Below are positions 1 through 7,280 of a DNA stretch of 16,942 bases, piece by piece (position 1 is the stretch's first letter; every line of letters starts with the position of its first letter). The notes below the pieces were generated by a model, which was not told the origin of the DNA, searched no databases, and was given only the letters and a program-made list of their open reading frames with translations. The stretch spans positions 1 through 16,942 of the forward strand of contig JAFGGF010000227.1 of NCBI GenBank assembly GCA_016930735.1. Direction: 5' to 3'. The position numbers and the translations under genes are program-made. The DNA comes from Prolixibacteraceae bacterium. Lineage in GTDB: Bacteria; Bacteroidota; Bacteroidia; Bacteroidales; Prolixibacteraceae.

Positions 1-126
1 CAGGAACTGGCAATGTTACAGTTACAGGTCAGGTTGAAGCAATTTTTTGCAGAATCACCTGAGGTGTTTGAAAAACGCCTGGTCCGCTTGCTTAAAAAGA
101 AAGATCAGGTTAAAACAGTGAATTAA
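1..126 (+). CDS. C-terminal end of an unrecognised protein (truncated by window edge)
   Basis: An open frame enters from the left edge and runs 41 codons to a TAA at 124-126. The visible tail is rich in Lys, Leu and Gln, with alternating charged and hydrophobic residues that suggest a helical C-terminus ending in a basic Lys-Lys-Lys-Asp stretch. No family signature is visible, so no function is assigned. Its last 17 bases overlap the 3' end of lipB on the opposite strand, so the two genes converge with no room for a separate terminator. The open stretch is short, so chance cannot be fully excluded, but the residue pattern looks protein-like. Confidence 0.5.
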   Translation, partial: QELAMLQLQVRLKQFFAESPEVFEKRLVRLLKKKDQVKTVN

Positions 127-778
127 ACTTTTCTTTCAGGATTTCTTTTGTTTCTCTCAGGTCAATCTCCCGTTTTAATTCCTGTTGAATTGAAGTTACG
201 CCATAAGTAACAAATCCACAAGGATTTATGTAATTGAAATAACGCATATCGGTATTAACGTTTAGTGCAAAGCCATGCATGGTTACATACCGGCTAACCC
301 GAACCCCGATTGCACATATTTTTCGTGCGCGGACTTTGTGGTTAAAATCGAGCCAGACACCTGTTGCTCCTTCTTTCCTTCCGCCATCCAGCCCGTATTC
401 GGCAATGGTTGCAATAATGGCATCCTCCATTTTTTCGATGTATTGTTTTACCCCAACCTGATAATTTTCGAGGTCGATAATCGGGTAACCAACTATCTGG
501 CCAGGACCATGATATGTGACATCGCCACCCCGGTTGATTTTATAATAAGTTGCATTTATTTTTTTCAGGAAGTCATCGTGGATCAGCATATTTTTTTCGT
601 CGCCACTTTTTCCAAGTGTATAAACATGCGGATGTTCAACCAGCAGGAAATAGTTTTTTTCAGACGGGGCTTTTTTCTCCCTTTTGTCATTGACAATATC
701 TGTTAAAAGTTTTTCCTGGTAATCCCAGCTTTCCTTATAATCTTTTATTCCCAGGTCGATATAATTAAACGATGCCAT
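110..778 (-). CDS. lipB: Octanoyltransferase LipB
   Basis: LipB transfers the octanoyl group from octanoyl-ACP to the lipoyl domains of 2-oxoacid dehydrogenases and the glycine cleavage H protein, in the cytoplasm. The 222-residue product has the family signature RGGDVTYHGPGQ (residues 83-94) followed by a YPIIDL segment. The conserved Lys is in RKICAIGVR (Lys153), and the acyl-thioester Cys is in INPCG (Cys187), followed by VTSI. Length is normal for LipB. The ATG at 778 lies 12 bases after the lipA stop, so both are probably on one transcript with lipA first. Identification rests on full-length motif agreement and is firm. Confidence 0.96.
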   Translation of the reverse strand: MASFNYIDLGIKDYKESWDYQEKLLTDIVNDKREKKAPSEKNYFLLVEHPHVYTLGKSGDEKNMLIHDDFLKKINATYYKINRGGDVTYHGPGQIVGYPIIDLENYQVGVKQYIEKMEDAIIATIAEYGLDGGRKEGATGVWLDFNHKVRARKICAIGVRVSRYVTMHGFALNVNTDMRYFNYINPCGFVTYGVTSIQQELKREIDLRETKEILKEKFNSLF

Positions 779-790
779 ATTTTTGCAACT

Positions 791-1675
791 TTAAACTTTA
801 TATTCTGAACTATTAATATTACCTGCCATCACATGGTTTTCAGCACGGTATGATGAACGAACCAGCGGATGGCTTTCAACAAACGCAAATCCTTTTTTAA
901 TCCCGGTTTCCTTATATTCCTGAAATACATCCGGATGAATGTACTCTTTTACGGGGATGTGAATTAAAGTCGGGGCAAGATACTGCCCGATTGTCATCAC
1001 GCTGCAGCCCGCTTCCAGGAGGTCATCCATGGTTTTCAGAACTTCGTCCCTTGTTTCACCAAGGCCAAGCATAATCCCTGATTTTGCAATGTTCCCTGAT
1101 CCTGAAATATATTTTAATACATCAAGGCTTCGACGGTATTTTGCAGCGCTCCTGATTTCGGGAGTAAGCCTTTCCACTGTTTCAAGGTTGTGTGAAATAA
1201 CATCCGGACCGGAATCAGTTACTTTCTGAATCAATTCATTTTTACCCTGAAAGTCCGGGATCAGGACTTCGATTTTTGTTTCCGGATTGATATTTTTAAC
1301 TGCGCGGATTGTTGTTGCCCAGTGGCTTGCTCCTAAATCAGGCAGGTCATCACGGTCGACTGAAGTAATAACACAATGTTTTAATCCCATTATTTTTACC
1401 GATCCGGCAATCCGGTCAGGTTCTGAATTTTCAGGTGGAAGCGGCTTCCCGTTTTTCACTCCGCAAAATTTGCAATTTCTGGTACAAATATCTCCAAGGA
1501 TCATAAAAGTAGCAGTCCCCCGGTTCCAGCATTCCCCGATATTCGGGCAATTGCCGCTGGTGCAAATGGTATGCAGTCCATGGGTTTCAACCAGGTTTTT
1601 AACTTTTGAATAATTTGCACCTTTGGGTAATTTCATCTTCATCCAACGGGGCAGGCGCTGCCTTTTTTCCAACAT
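791..1675 (-). CDS. lipA: Lipoyl synthase LipA
   Basis: LipA is a radical SAM enzyme that inserts two sulfurs into the octanoyl chain put in place by LipB. From the chosen start the protein has 294 residues. The auxiliary [4Fe-4S] cluster cysteines are C38, C43 and C49 (CTSGNCPNIGEC), and the radical-SAM CxxxCxxC is C64, C68 and C71 (CTRNCKFC). The C-terminal RSSY that ligates the auxiliary cluster is near 273-276. The frame stays open upstream to 1792, but those 39 residues do not look like LipA. The ATG at 1675 begins MLEKRQRLPRW, the usual LipA opening, and sits just behind a TAATTTTG promoter element. lipB follows after 12 bases. Confidence 0.96.
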   Translation of the reverse strand: MLEKRQRLPRWMKMKLPKGANYSKVKNLVETHGLHTICTSGNCPNIGECWNRGTATFMILGDICTRNCKFCGVKNGKPLPPENSEPDRIAGSVKIMGLKHCVITSVDRDDLPDLGASHWATTIRAVKNINPETKIEVLIPDFQGKNELIQKVTDSGPDVISHNLETVERLTPEIRSAAKYRRSLDVLKYISGSGNIAKSGIMLGLGETRDEVLKTMDDLLEAGCSVMTIGQYLAPTLIHIPVKEYIHPDVFQEYKETGIKKGFAFVESHPLVRSSYRAENHVMAGNINSSEYKV

Positions 1676-1690
1676 AGTCCTGTTTTCATG

Positions 1691-1698
1691 CAAAATTA
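1691..1698 (-). promoter_or_regulatory. Putative lipA-lipB promoter, -7 element
   Basis: The minus strand reads TAATTTTG here, matching the Bacteroidota -7 consensus TAnnTTTG, 15 bases before the lipA ATG at 1675. No clear TTG -33 element is seen at the expected distance. Its position inside the longer open frame supports the shorter LipA start. Confidence 0.5.
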
Positions 1699-1814
1699 CT
1701 TTTTTTAAAATGAACAGGAACTGATAAGCTTCACACTGCTTCATTTTTTCATAAATATTTTTAAGAATTAATAAACATATTGCCCGATACAATCCTTTCT
1801 TAATTTAAGAGTTT

Positions 1815-1822
1815 TATTTTTG
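1815..1822 (+). promoter_or_regulatory. Putative promoter of the TPR-EamA-ruvC operon, -7 element
   Basis: TATTTTTG matches TAnnTTTG and lies 19 bases before the ATG at 1842. A TTG at 1780-1782 is too far away to be a convincing -33 partner. It is divergent from the lipA promoter. Confidence 0.45.
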
Positions 1823-1841
1823 TAGCTGTTGATTTCAAAAT

Positions 1842-3734
1842 ATGAAGAAGGTTTTATTAATAATATTTTTCCTGGTTATTTATTTGGTCGGGCATTCACA
1901 GGTGCAGCAACAGAGGCAGCAAAGGCAGTTGAACATTCAGCTTGCCGTAAAATATTACAATGAAAAAAATTACGAAAAAGCAGCTCCGTTATTCAAAGAG
2001 GTTCTGTCGGATGCTACCAGCATTCAGTATTTCAGGTTTTATTTAAACTGTCTTATACAACTACAACAGTTCGATGAGGCTGAAAAAGAAATAAAAAAAG
2101 AATTGAGGCAAAAAAGGCTTCCCGAAAGTGAACTGTATATTCAGTGGGGGCACATGTTAAAAGATCAGGATAAAGAAGAAGAGGCCATTCCTAAATATGC
2201 TGAAGCTTTTAAATCGATAGGGAAAAATAAATCAGCCTACCTGAACACGGCAAGCCTTTTTATCCAGTATTCTGAATATGAATATGCCAAGGATGTTTAC
2301 CAAATAGCAAAAAAGGAACTTCCGGAGGAACAGTTTGGCTATGAACTTGGAAATGTTTATTACTATCTGCGCGACTTTGAAAATATGATGAAGGAATACC
2401 TTGATTTTATTGAAACCGATGAAAAACGTCTGGCGCAGATTCAAAGCAGGATCAGTTCATCGTTAAATCTTGATATTGACAATGAAATGCGTGGCGAGTT
2501 TCGCGATATGGTTTTAAAACGTGTTCAGGCAAATCCGAATCAGTTGGTATTTACCCGGCTGTACATTTGGTTTTTATTGCAGGAAAAGAATTTTGCAGGT
2601 GCCTTACGTCAAACCATTGCCCTTGACCGGCGCACAGGGAATGAAGATCCGCAAATTGCCAACCTGGCTCAAATGGCTGCAAATAACCGCGATTATGATA
2701 ATGCAAAACGGGCATTCCAGTACCTGCTCGATAAAGGTGAGGGTAATCCATATTATATGCAGAGTTTTATGCAGAAACTGGAAATTTCCTTTCGGATGTT
2801 TCAGGAAGAAAGTATAAAAAGTCATGAATCGGGATTAAACCTGGCTGAGGATTTTAAAAAGGGGCTGGATTATCTTGGTTATACTCCGGTAACATTCAGG
2901 ATGATAAAGGAATATGCACACCTGCTGGCTTTTTATCTGAAACTACCCGATAAAGCCATTGAAGAATTGCAAAAAGCAATCAGGATAAGAGGATTACAAA
3001 CCGATCGGGTTGGAGATTTAAAAAATGAAATGGCTGATATTTATGTTTATTCAGGCGATCCGTGGGAAGCAACTTTGATTTATTCACAGGTTATTGATGC
3101 AAATAAGGATAATGAAACAGGGAATCAGGCTAAGTTGAAAAAAGCACGTTTAAGTTATTTCCTCGGTGATTTCGAATGGGCTCAGGCACAGCTTGATATT
3201 ATTAAAGCCAGCACATCGAAACTGACCTCGAACGATGCTTTTGAACTTTCGTTACTGATCGGTAATAATCTGAACCTTGATACAACAGCAGCGCCGCTAA
3301 GTATGTTTGCCCGGGCCGATTTTCAGTTTTTCAGGAATCAGGACACACTTGCATTGGCTGTGTTAGACTCATTGGAAACTGAATATCCTTATCATTCACT
3401 GATGGACGATATATTATTCCGAAAAGCAAGGATTCAGATGAAACACGCGAATTATAACGAGGCATCGGCAAACCTTGAAAAAATTATAACCGAATTTTCT
3501 TATGAATCTTTAGCCGATGATGCATTGTTTCTTTTGGCTGAAATCAACCAGTTTAATCTGAAAGACCTTACTAAAGCCCAACAGTTGTATAAGCAGATGC
3601 TAGTATCCCATCCCGGAAGCATTTATGTAGTGGAATCACGAAAAAGGTTCAGGATTTTAAGAGGAGATGAAGTGGAAGATGAACCGGTTGAAGATATGGA
3701 AGAATATTTCTTTAATGGCGGTATCCTTCCATGA
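1842..3734 (+). CDS. Exported tetratricopeptide-repeat protein
   Basis: The 630-residue product begins with a signal peptide (MKK, a hydrophobic stretch to about residue 16, then GHSQ), so it is probably periplasmic or outer-membrane associated. A Gln-rich segment follows (QVQQQRQQRQ, about 20-29). The rest is almost wholly helical TPR-like repeats: about 31-56, 62-90, 97-123, 132-160 and 165-190, with further units in the middle and a clear C-terminal set (about 525-600) containing ASANLEKIITEF and DLTKAQQLYKQML. The tail is acidic (DEVEDEPVEDMEE). TPR arrays bind protein partners; the partner here is unknown. It overlaps the next gene by ATGA. The family is common in Bacteroidota and has no specific named function. 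Confidence 0.88.
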   Translation: MKKVLLIIFFLVIYLVGHSQVQQQRQQRQLNIQLAVKYYNEKNYEKAAPLFKEVLSDATSIQYFRFYLNCLIQLQQFDEAEKEIKKELRQKRLPESELYIQWGHMLKDQDKEEEAIPKYAEAFKSIGKNKSAYLNTASLFIQYSEYEYAKDVYQIAKKELPEEQFGYELGNVYYYLRDFENMMKEYLDFIETDEKRLAQIQSRISSSLNLDIDNEMRGEFRDMVLKRVQANPNQLVFTRLYIWFLLQEKNFAGALRQTIALDRRTGNEDPQIANLAQMAANNRDYDNAKRAFQYLLDKGEGNPYYMQSFMQKLEISFRMFQEESIKSHESGLNLAEDFKKGLDYLGYTPVTFRMIKEYAHLLAFYLKLPDKAIEELQKAIRIRGLQTDRVGDLKNEMADIYVYSGDPWEATLIYSQVIDANKDNETGNQAKLKKARLSYFLGDFEWAQAQLDIIKASTSKLTSNDAFELSLLIGNNLNLDTTAAPLSMFARADFQFFRNQDTLALAVLDSLETEYPYHSLMDDILFRKARIQMKHANYNEASANLEKIITEFSYESLADDALFLLAEINQFNLKDLTKAQQLYKQMLVSHPGSIYVVESRKRFRILRGDEVEDEPVEDMEEYFFNGGILP

Positions 3735-4624
3735 TGAATCCGGCAAAGCAGTCATATTTTTTTTCCGGAACGGCTGTTTTTTTCTGGTCAACAGTTGCAA
3801 CTGCCTTTAAACTTGCTCTCCAAGAACTGGATGTTTTTCAACTGATTTATATTGCTTCAGGAGTTTCGGTTGTATTACTTTTTGTTATCATTCTGATCCG
3901 GAAAAAGCAGAATTTATTGTTTTCTCAATCAAAAAAGGATTTGATTTCGTCTGTTTTGCTGGGGGCTTTTAATCCGGCGATTTATTATATCATACTATTT
4001 AAAGCATATTCACTGCTTCCTGCCCAGGTTGCACAACCTATAAATATGGTATGGCCCATTGTACTCACATTGCTGTCGATCCCCATGTTAAAACAGAAAA
4101 TCAGGTGGATCAGTTTTGTGGCGTTGGGAATCAGTTTTATCGGTGTCATTTTTATTTCGTCGCAAGGCAGCATTGAAGGATTCAGAAATATCAGCAAGAC
4201 AGGAGTGGGACTGGCTCTGCTAACCTCCGTATTATGGTCGTTTTACTGGATTTTAAATGTAAAAGACAAACGCGATGAAGTTGTTAAACTTTTCACAGGT
4301 TTTGTATTCGGATTTATTTTCCTTAATGGGATAATGATTGTTTTTTCAGATTTTAATTTTCCGAAAGGGATTCCGTTAGGGGCAGCAATTTATACCGGTT
4401 TTTTCGAAGTTGGTATTACTTATGTCCTGTGGTTAAATGCCATGAAGTTAAGCAATAACAATGCAAAGATCGGGAACCTGGTGTTTCTGGCTCCATTTAT
4501 CTCCCTGATTTTTATCCGTTTAATTTTGAAAGAAACCATTTTCATTACTACATTTATTGGATTGGTTTTTATTATTGGGGGAATTTTGATCCAGCAATTG
4601 GTAGGGAAACCTGAAAATAAATGA
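3731..4624 (+). CDS. EamA/DMT-superfamily transporter
   Basis: This 297-residue inner-membrane protein has about ten hydrophobic segments in two halves, the arrangement of the duplicated EamA domain. Typical signs are the N-terminal FFWSTVATAFKLAL, the PAQVAQPINMVWPIVLTLLS segment of the first repeat, and the second-repeat LGAAIYTGFFEVGITYVLWLNAMK. Family members export or import small metabolites such as amino acids or nucleobases; the substrate cannot be read from the sequence. The ATG at 3731 overlaps the TPR stop (ATGA), and its own TGA overlaps the ruvC ATG in the same way, so translation is probably coupled. An ATG at 3734 is an equally possible start. Confidence 0.9.
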   Translation: MMNPAKQSYFFSGTAVFFWSTVATAFKLALQELDVFQLIYIASGVSVVLLFVIILIRKKQNLLFSQSKKDLISSVLLGAFNPAIYYIILFKAYSLLPAQVAQPINMVWPIVLTLLSIPMLKQKIRWISFVALGISFIGVIFISSQGSIEGFRNISKTGVGLALLTSVLWSFYWILNVKDKRDEVVKLFTGFVFGFIFLNGIMIVFSDFNFPKGIPLGAAIYTGFFEVGITYVLWLNAMKLSNNNAKIGNLVFLAPFISLIFIRLILKETIFITTFIGLVFIIGGILIQQLVGKPENK

Positions 4625-5178
4625 GCTCAGAGAATTTAAAAATACTGGGAATAGATCCGGGGACACAGGTAACCGGGTATGGTTTGGTAGAAATCAGGGA
4701 TAAAAAACCTGTAATTTTAAATATGGGTGTTATAACTCCCGGGAAATACAAAGACCATTATCAACGGATCAAAATCCTTCATGAACGGACACTTCATCTT
4801 GTTAAAAACTACAATCCCGATGTTTTAGCCATTGAGGCACCATTTTACGGGAAAAATGTACAGTCGATGTTAAAACTCGGACGTGCGCAGGGAGCTATTA
4901 TGGCTGCTGCCCTTTCCTGCGGGCTGCCGGTTCAGGAATATGCGCCTTTAAAAGTTAAAGAAGCTATTACCGGAATGGGAAGGGCAGCAAAAGAACAGGT
5001 AGCCTATTTCCTCCAGAAAGTTTACGGACTTGAGGAACTGCCTAAAGACCTGGATACTACTGATGCCATTGCTGTTGCCATTTGCCATTTTATACAAATG
5101 AGCAAACCAAAACATAAAAAGGAATATAAAAACTGGGAGGAATTTGTTAAAAAGAATCCGGGGAAAGTTAAAAGCTGA
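4621..5178 (+). CDS. ruvC: Crossover junction endodeoxyribonuclease RuvC
   Basis: RuvC resolves Holliday junctions as a dimer together with RuvAB. The 185-residue product shows the RNase-H-fold acidic catalytic residues in their usual settings: Asp12 in LGIDPGTQVTGYG, Glu72 in LAIEAPFYGKNVQS, and Asp145 and Asp148 in LDTTDAIAVAICH. The GRAQGAIMAAA helix is also typical. A lysine-rich tail of about 20 residues follows the core. It is the third gene of an operon with two ATGA overlaps. Its TGA (5176-5178) touches the stop of the minus-strand gene starting at 5179, with no bases between them. Confidence 0.95.
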   Translation: MSSENLKILGIDPGTQVTGYGLVEIRDKKPVILNMGVITPGKYKDHYQRIKILHERTLHLVKNYNPDVLAIEAPFYGKNVQSMLKLGRAQGAIMAAALSCGLPVQEYAPLKVKEAITGMGRAAKEQVAYFLQKVYGLEELPKDLDTTDAIAVAICHFIQMSKPKHKKEYKNWEEFVKKNPGKVKS

Positions 5179-5895
5179 TTATCCTCCCCATACAATGTTT
5201 TTTTCCAGAATAGCCACTGACTGTGTATCGTAAGGACTGTTGCTGAGTGGCTCAAACGAATACATTAATACTCTCAATATCAGTGAATCCCCGTTTGCAG
5301 GAGTCTCTTCTCCAGCCCATGTTTGTTCATTATAGCCAATGGTATATATTACTGTTGTTTTATCAACCGTTGAACTCGAAAAAAGCAATTCCCTGTTCTG
5401 ATTGTAAATTTCAAACTTTAAAACATAATTGTTTACAATTTCAGCCCAACTTATAACTATTCTGTCAATGTCTGTATTGTATTCACAGGTTGTGAGAAAA
5501 GGAGGCATAATATAATCATCTGATAAATAGTCATCAGATGTTCCGAATTCGCTGTCTTCAAATTCAATATCAAAAATATAATTGCCCGATTCAGGAGGTG
5601 TTTCACTCATCTCAGATAAAGGAGTCTCATAAAAATAATCGTTTGTCGATTCGTAAAAAGGTTGTAGTTCATAATAGCCGGAATCGGATCCCGACAAATA
5701 GGCTGAGACACTGTAAAACTGCCCGGTTGTAAAGGCATATAATCCTAACCCGAACAAAGTATCGTCAGCAGTTACCAGTGTTATAATTCTTGCATCACAT
5801 GATGCTGTTTTAATGTATTCCGACTTTAAACTACAGGAGTAACTTATAAAAAGGTACAAGACTAACAGAAATAATATTTTAGGTGTATGTTTCAT
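5179..5895 (-). CDS. Hypothetical lipoprotein, acidic and Tyr/Ser-rich
   Basis: From the ATG at 5895 the product has 238 residues. It opens MKHTPKILFLLVLYLFISYSC, a signal peptide ending in a loose lipobox with Cys21, so it is probably a membrane-anchored lipoprotein. The middle is rich in Asp, Glu, Ser and Tyr (about 75-140). The C-terminal part, from about IDRIVISWAEIVNNYVLKFEIYN onward, has a beta-strand pattern resembling a fibronectin-type-III-like sandwich; this is inference from pattern only. The frame extends 7 codons upstream to a TTG, but the ATG gives a cleaner signal peptide. Not recognised as a named family. It converges stop-to-stop with ruvC. Confidence 0.75.
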   Translation of the reverse strand: MKHTPKILFLLVLYLFISYSCSLKSEYIKTASCDARIITLVTADDTLFGLGLYAFTTGQFYSVSAYLSGSDSGYYELQPFYESTNDYFYETPLSEMSETPPESGNYIFDIEFEDSEFGTSDDYLSDDYIMPPFLTTCEYNTDIDRIVISWAEIVNNYVLKFEIYNQNRELLFSSSTVDKTTVIYTIGYNEQTWAGEETPANGDSLILRVLMYSFEPLSNSPYDTQSVAILEKNIVWGG

Positions 5896-5955
5896 TCTGA
5901 ATTTTTTATTATACAAGTTAGATACATAAATACCCTAATGGTTGCCTGTGAACCG

Positions 5956-5963
5956 CAAATATA
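5956..5963 (-). promoter_or_regulatory. Putative promoter of the 5179-5895 lipoprotein gene, -7 element
   Basis: The minus strand reads TATATTTG, a full TAnnTTTG match, about 60 bases before the ATG at 5895. No clear -33 TTG is seen. It is divergent from the rpsP promoter 55 bases away. Confidence 0.4.
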
Positions 5964-6017
5964 AAAGGAATTAGGGTATAAATCATATGAAAATATTTCT
6001 GTTCTAAATAAATATGC

Positions 6018-6025
6018 TATATTTG
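6018..6025 (+). promoter_or_regulatory. Putative rpsP promoter, -7 element
   Basis: TATATTTG matches TAnnTTTG and lies 31 bases before the rpsP ATG. A CTG at 5999-6001 is a weak -33 candidate at a 16-base spacing. The leader before the ATG is A-rich with no Shine-Dalgarno sequence, as is usual for this phylum. Confidence 0.55.
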
Positions 6026-6056
6026 CGCCACATTTTTAAAAATTAAAAACAAATTT

Positions 6057-6650
6057 ATGCCAGCAAAAATCAGATTAGCACGGCACGGCCGTAAACGTTA
6101 CGCTTACTACCACATTGTGGTAGCTGATAGCAGGGCGCCACGAGATGGCAGGTTTATTGAAAGGATTGGCTCTTATGATCCCAATACAAATCCTGCTACG
6201 ATAGATCTCGATTTTGACAAAGCCTTAAACTGGCTGCATAATGGCGCTCAACCAACCGACACTGTAAGAGCAATTCTTTCTTACAAAGGAGTCCTCTATA
6301 AAAAGCATCTCGAGGGAGGAGTTAAAAAAGGTGCTTTTAGTGAAGATGAAGCTGAAAAACGCTTTGATGCATGGTTAGCTGAAAAAGAGGCTAAAATTCA
6401 GGCGAAGAAAGATCGTTTGACAAATGAAGCCGAATCTGCCATGAATAAAAAGCTGGAAGCTGAATCTAAGATCAATGAAGAAAGGGCAGCAGCAATTGCT
6501 TCAAAAAATGCTGAACTTGCCGCAGAAGCACATGCTGCCAGAGCTGCTGCTAAAGCAGAAGCAGCAGCAGCAGCAGCAGTTGAAGAGGTAGCAGATGTAT
6601 CAAATGAAGTACCAGAAAATAGCAGTGAAGAAGAAAAAACAGAAGAATAG
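6057..6650 (+). CDS. rpsP: 30S ribosomal protein S16 with long C-terminal extension
   Basis: S16 binds 16S rRNA and helps assemble the 30S body. Residues 1 to about 80 are a classic S16 domain: MPAKIRLARHGRKRYAYYHIVVADSRAPRDGRFIERIGSYDP split across the first strands, then DTVRAILSYKGVL. The protein is 197 residues, more than twice the bacterial core length. The extra 115 residues are a charged Ala/Glu/Lys helix, probably coiled-coil or extended, with an Ala run encoded by (GCA)6 and an acidic end (SSEEEKTEE). Long S16 tails are known in Bacteroidota. Followed by a terminator and then rimM, its common neighbour. Confidence 0.97.
   Translation: MPAKIRLARHGRKRYAYYHIVVADSRAPRDGRFIERIGSYDPNTNPATIDLDFDKALNWLHNGAQPTDTVRAILSYKGVLYKKHLEGGVKKGAFSEDEAEKRFDAWLAEKEAKIQAKKDRLTNEAESAMNKKLEAESKINEERAAAIASKNAELAAEAHAARAAAKAEAAAAAAVEEVADVSNEVPENSSEEEKTEE
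6561..6578 (+). repeat. (GCA)6 trinucleotide repeat inside rpsP
   Basis: Six perfect GCA triplets encode the Ala run of the S16 tail. The flanking sequence (GCAGAA before, GCTGCT further upstream) is an imperfect extension. Changes by whole units would stay in frame. Confidence 0.85.
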
Positions 6651-6680
6651 TTGATCACTGATTTATTTTCTTAAAATATA

Positions 6681-6712
6681 AGCCATCCGTTGAAAAGCGG
6701 ATGGTTTTTTTA
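6681..6712 (+). terminator. Intrinsic terminator after rpsP
   Basis: A perfect 7-bp stem CCATCCG (6683-6689) / CGGATGG (6698-6704) encloses the 8-base loop TTGAAAAG, and A-T and G-T pairs can extend it by two. It is followed at once by a run of seven T. It ends rpsP transcription about 30 bases after the stop. Confidence 0.9.
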
Positions 6713-6715
6713 TTT

Positions 6716-6742
6716 TTGGTTGTAGCTAAATACCTATCTTTG
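6716..6742 (+). promoter_or_regulatory. Putative rimM promoter (TTG / TATCTTTG)
   Basis: TTG at 6716-6718 and TATCTTTG at 6735-6742 are separated by 16 bases. The -7 element ends only 4 bases before the rimM ATG at 6747, so a transcript from here would have almost no leader. Confidence 0.5.
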
Positions 6743-6746
6743 AAAA

Positions 6747-7280
6747 ATGGAAACAATCCCGTTTAAAGACTGTATAAAAATCGGATTTCTGCATAGACCT
6801 CACAGCGTGCAGGGACGGATTTCAATAATATTTTTTGAAGAATTTGAAAAGTCGGTTGAAGAAGCCCGTACTTTTTTTATTAATGTTGATGGCGGACTGG
6901 TCCCTTTTTTTATTGAGGATGATGATATTGTAATCAATTCGGCAAAACGGGCAACGGTAAAATTTAAATGGGTCGATTCGGAAGAAAAAGCCCGGGAATT
7001 TGCCGGGTTTGAAGTATGGTTAAAACAGGCAGATATTAAGGATATTCAGAAGGAAACATCGGTTAATGACCTGAAAGGATATGTGTTATACAATTCTCAA
7101 AATGAAAGGATTGGAGAAATATTAAATATCGAAAATTTTTCGGGTAATATCGTTTTTACTATTGATTATGCCGGCCGGGAAATTCTGGTTCCTTTTAATG
7201 AAAACCTGCTTGATAAAATTAATACAGCAGTTAAAACTCTTTATTTAAGATTACCAGAAGGGTTGCTTGACCAGGAATAA
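6747..7280 (+). CDS. rimM: Ribosome maturation factor RimM
   Basis: RimM binds the 30S head (S19) and assists late 16S rRNA processing. The 177-residue product, of normal length, has the N-terminal RimM beta-barrel with the IGFLHRPHSVQGRI segment (about 12-25; the family form is G-x-HGxxGx), and a C-terminal PRC-barrel from about residue 105 (LKGYVLYNSQNERIGEI) ending in ILVPFNENLLDKI and LRLPEGLLD. The usual HG of the first motif appears as PHS, a mild deviation. It lies 96 bases after rpsP but behind a terminator, so it probably has its own promoter. Its TAA at 7278-7280 directly abuts the stop of the opposing thioesterase gene. Confidence 0.92.
   Translation: METIPFKDCIKIGFLHRPHSVQGRISIIFFEEFEKSVEEARTFFINVDGGLVPFFIEDDDIVINSAKRATVKFKWVDSEEKAREFAGFEVWLKQADIKDIQKETSVNDLKGYVLYNSQNERIGEILNIENFSGNIVFTIDYAGREILVPFNENLLDKINTAVKTLYLRLPEGLLDQE

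Noticed and set aside
275..706. 143-codon plus-strand open frame
   Set aside because: It is antisense to lipB, whose motifs are fully conserved, and its translation looks like no protein family.
1676..1792. N-terminal extension of LipA to the first in-frame start
   Set aside because: The residues do not resemble LipA, a promoter element lies inside, and the ATG at 1675 gives the usual family N-terminus.
5896..5916. TTG start 7 codons upstream for the 5179-5895 lipoprotein
   Set aside because: It would add charged residues ahead of an already complete signal peptide; the ATG at 5895 is better.
6398..6658. Ala/Ser-rich open frame on the minus strand opposite rpsP
   Set aside because: It is a shadow of the GCA-rich S16 tail; the low-complexity Ala/Ser string results from the reverse complement.
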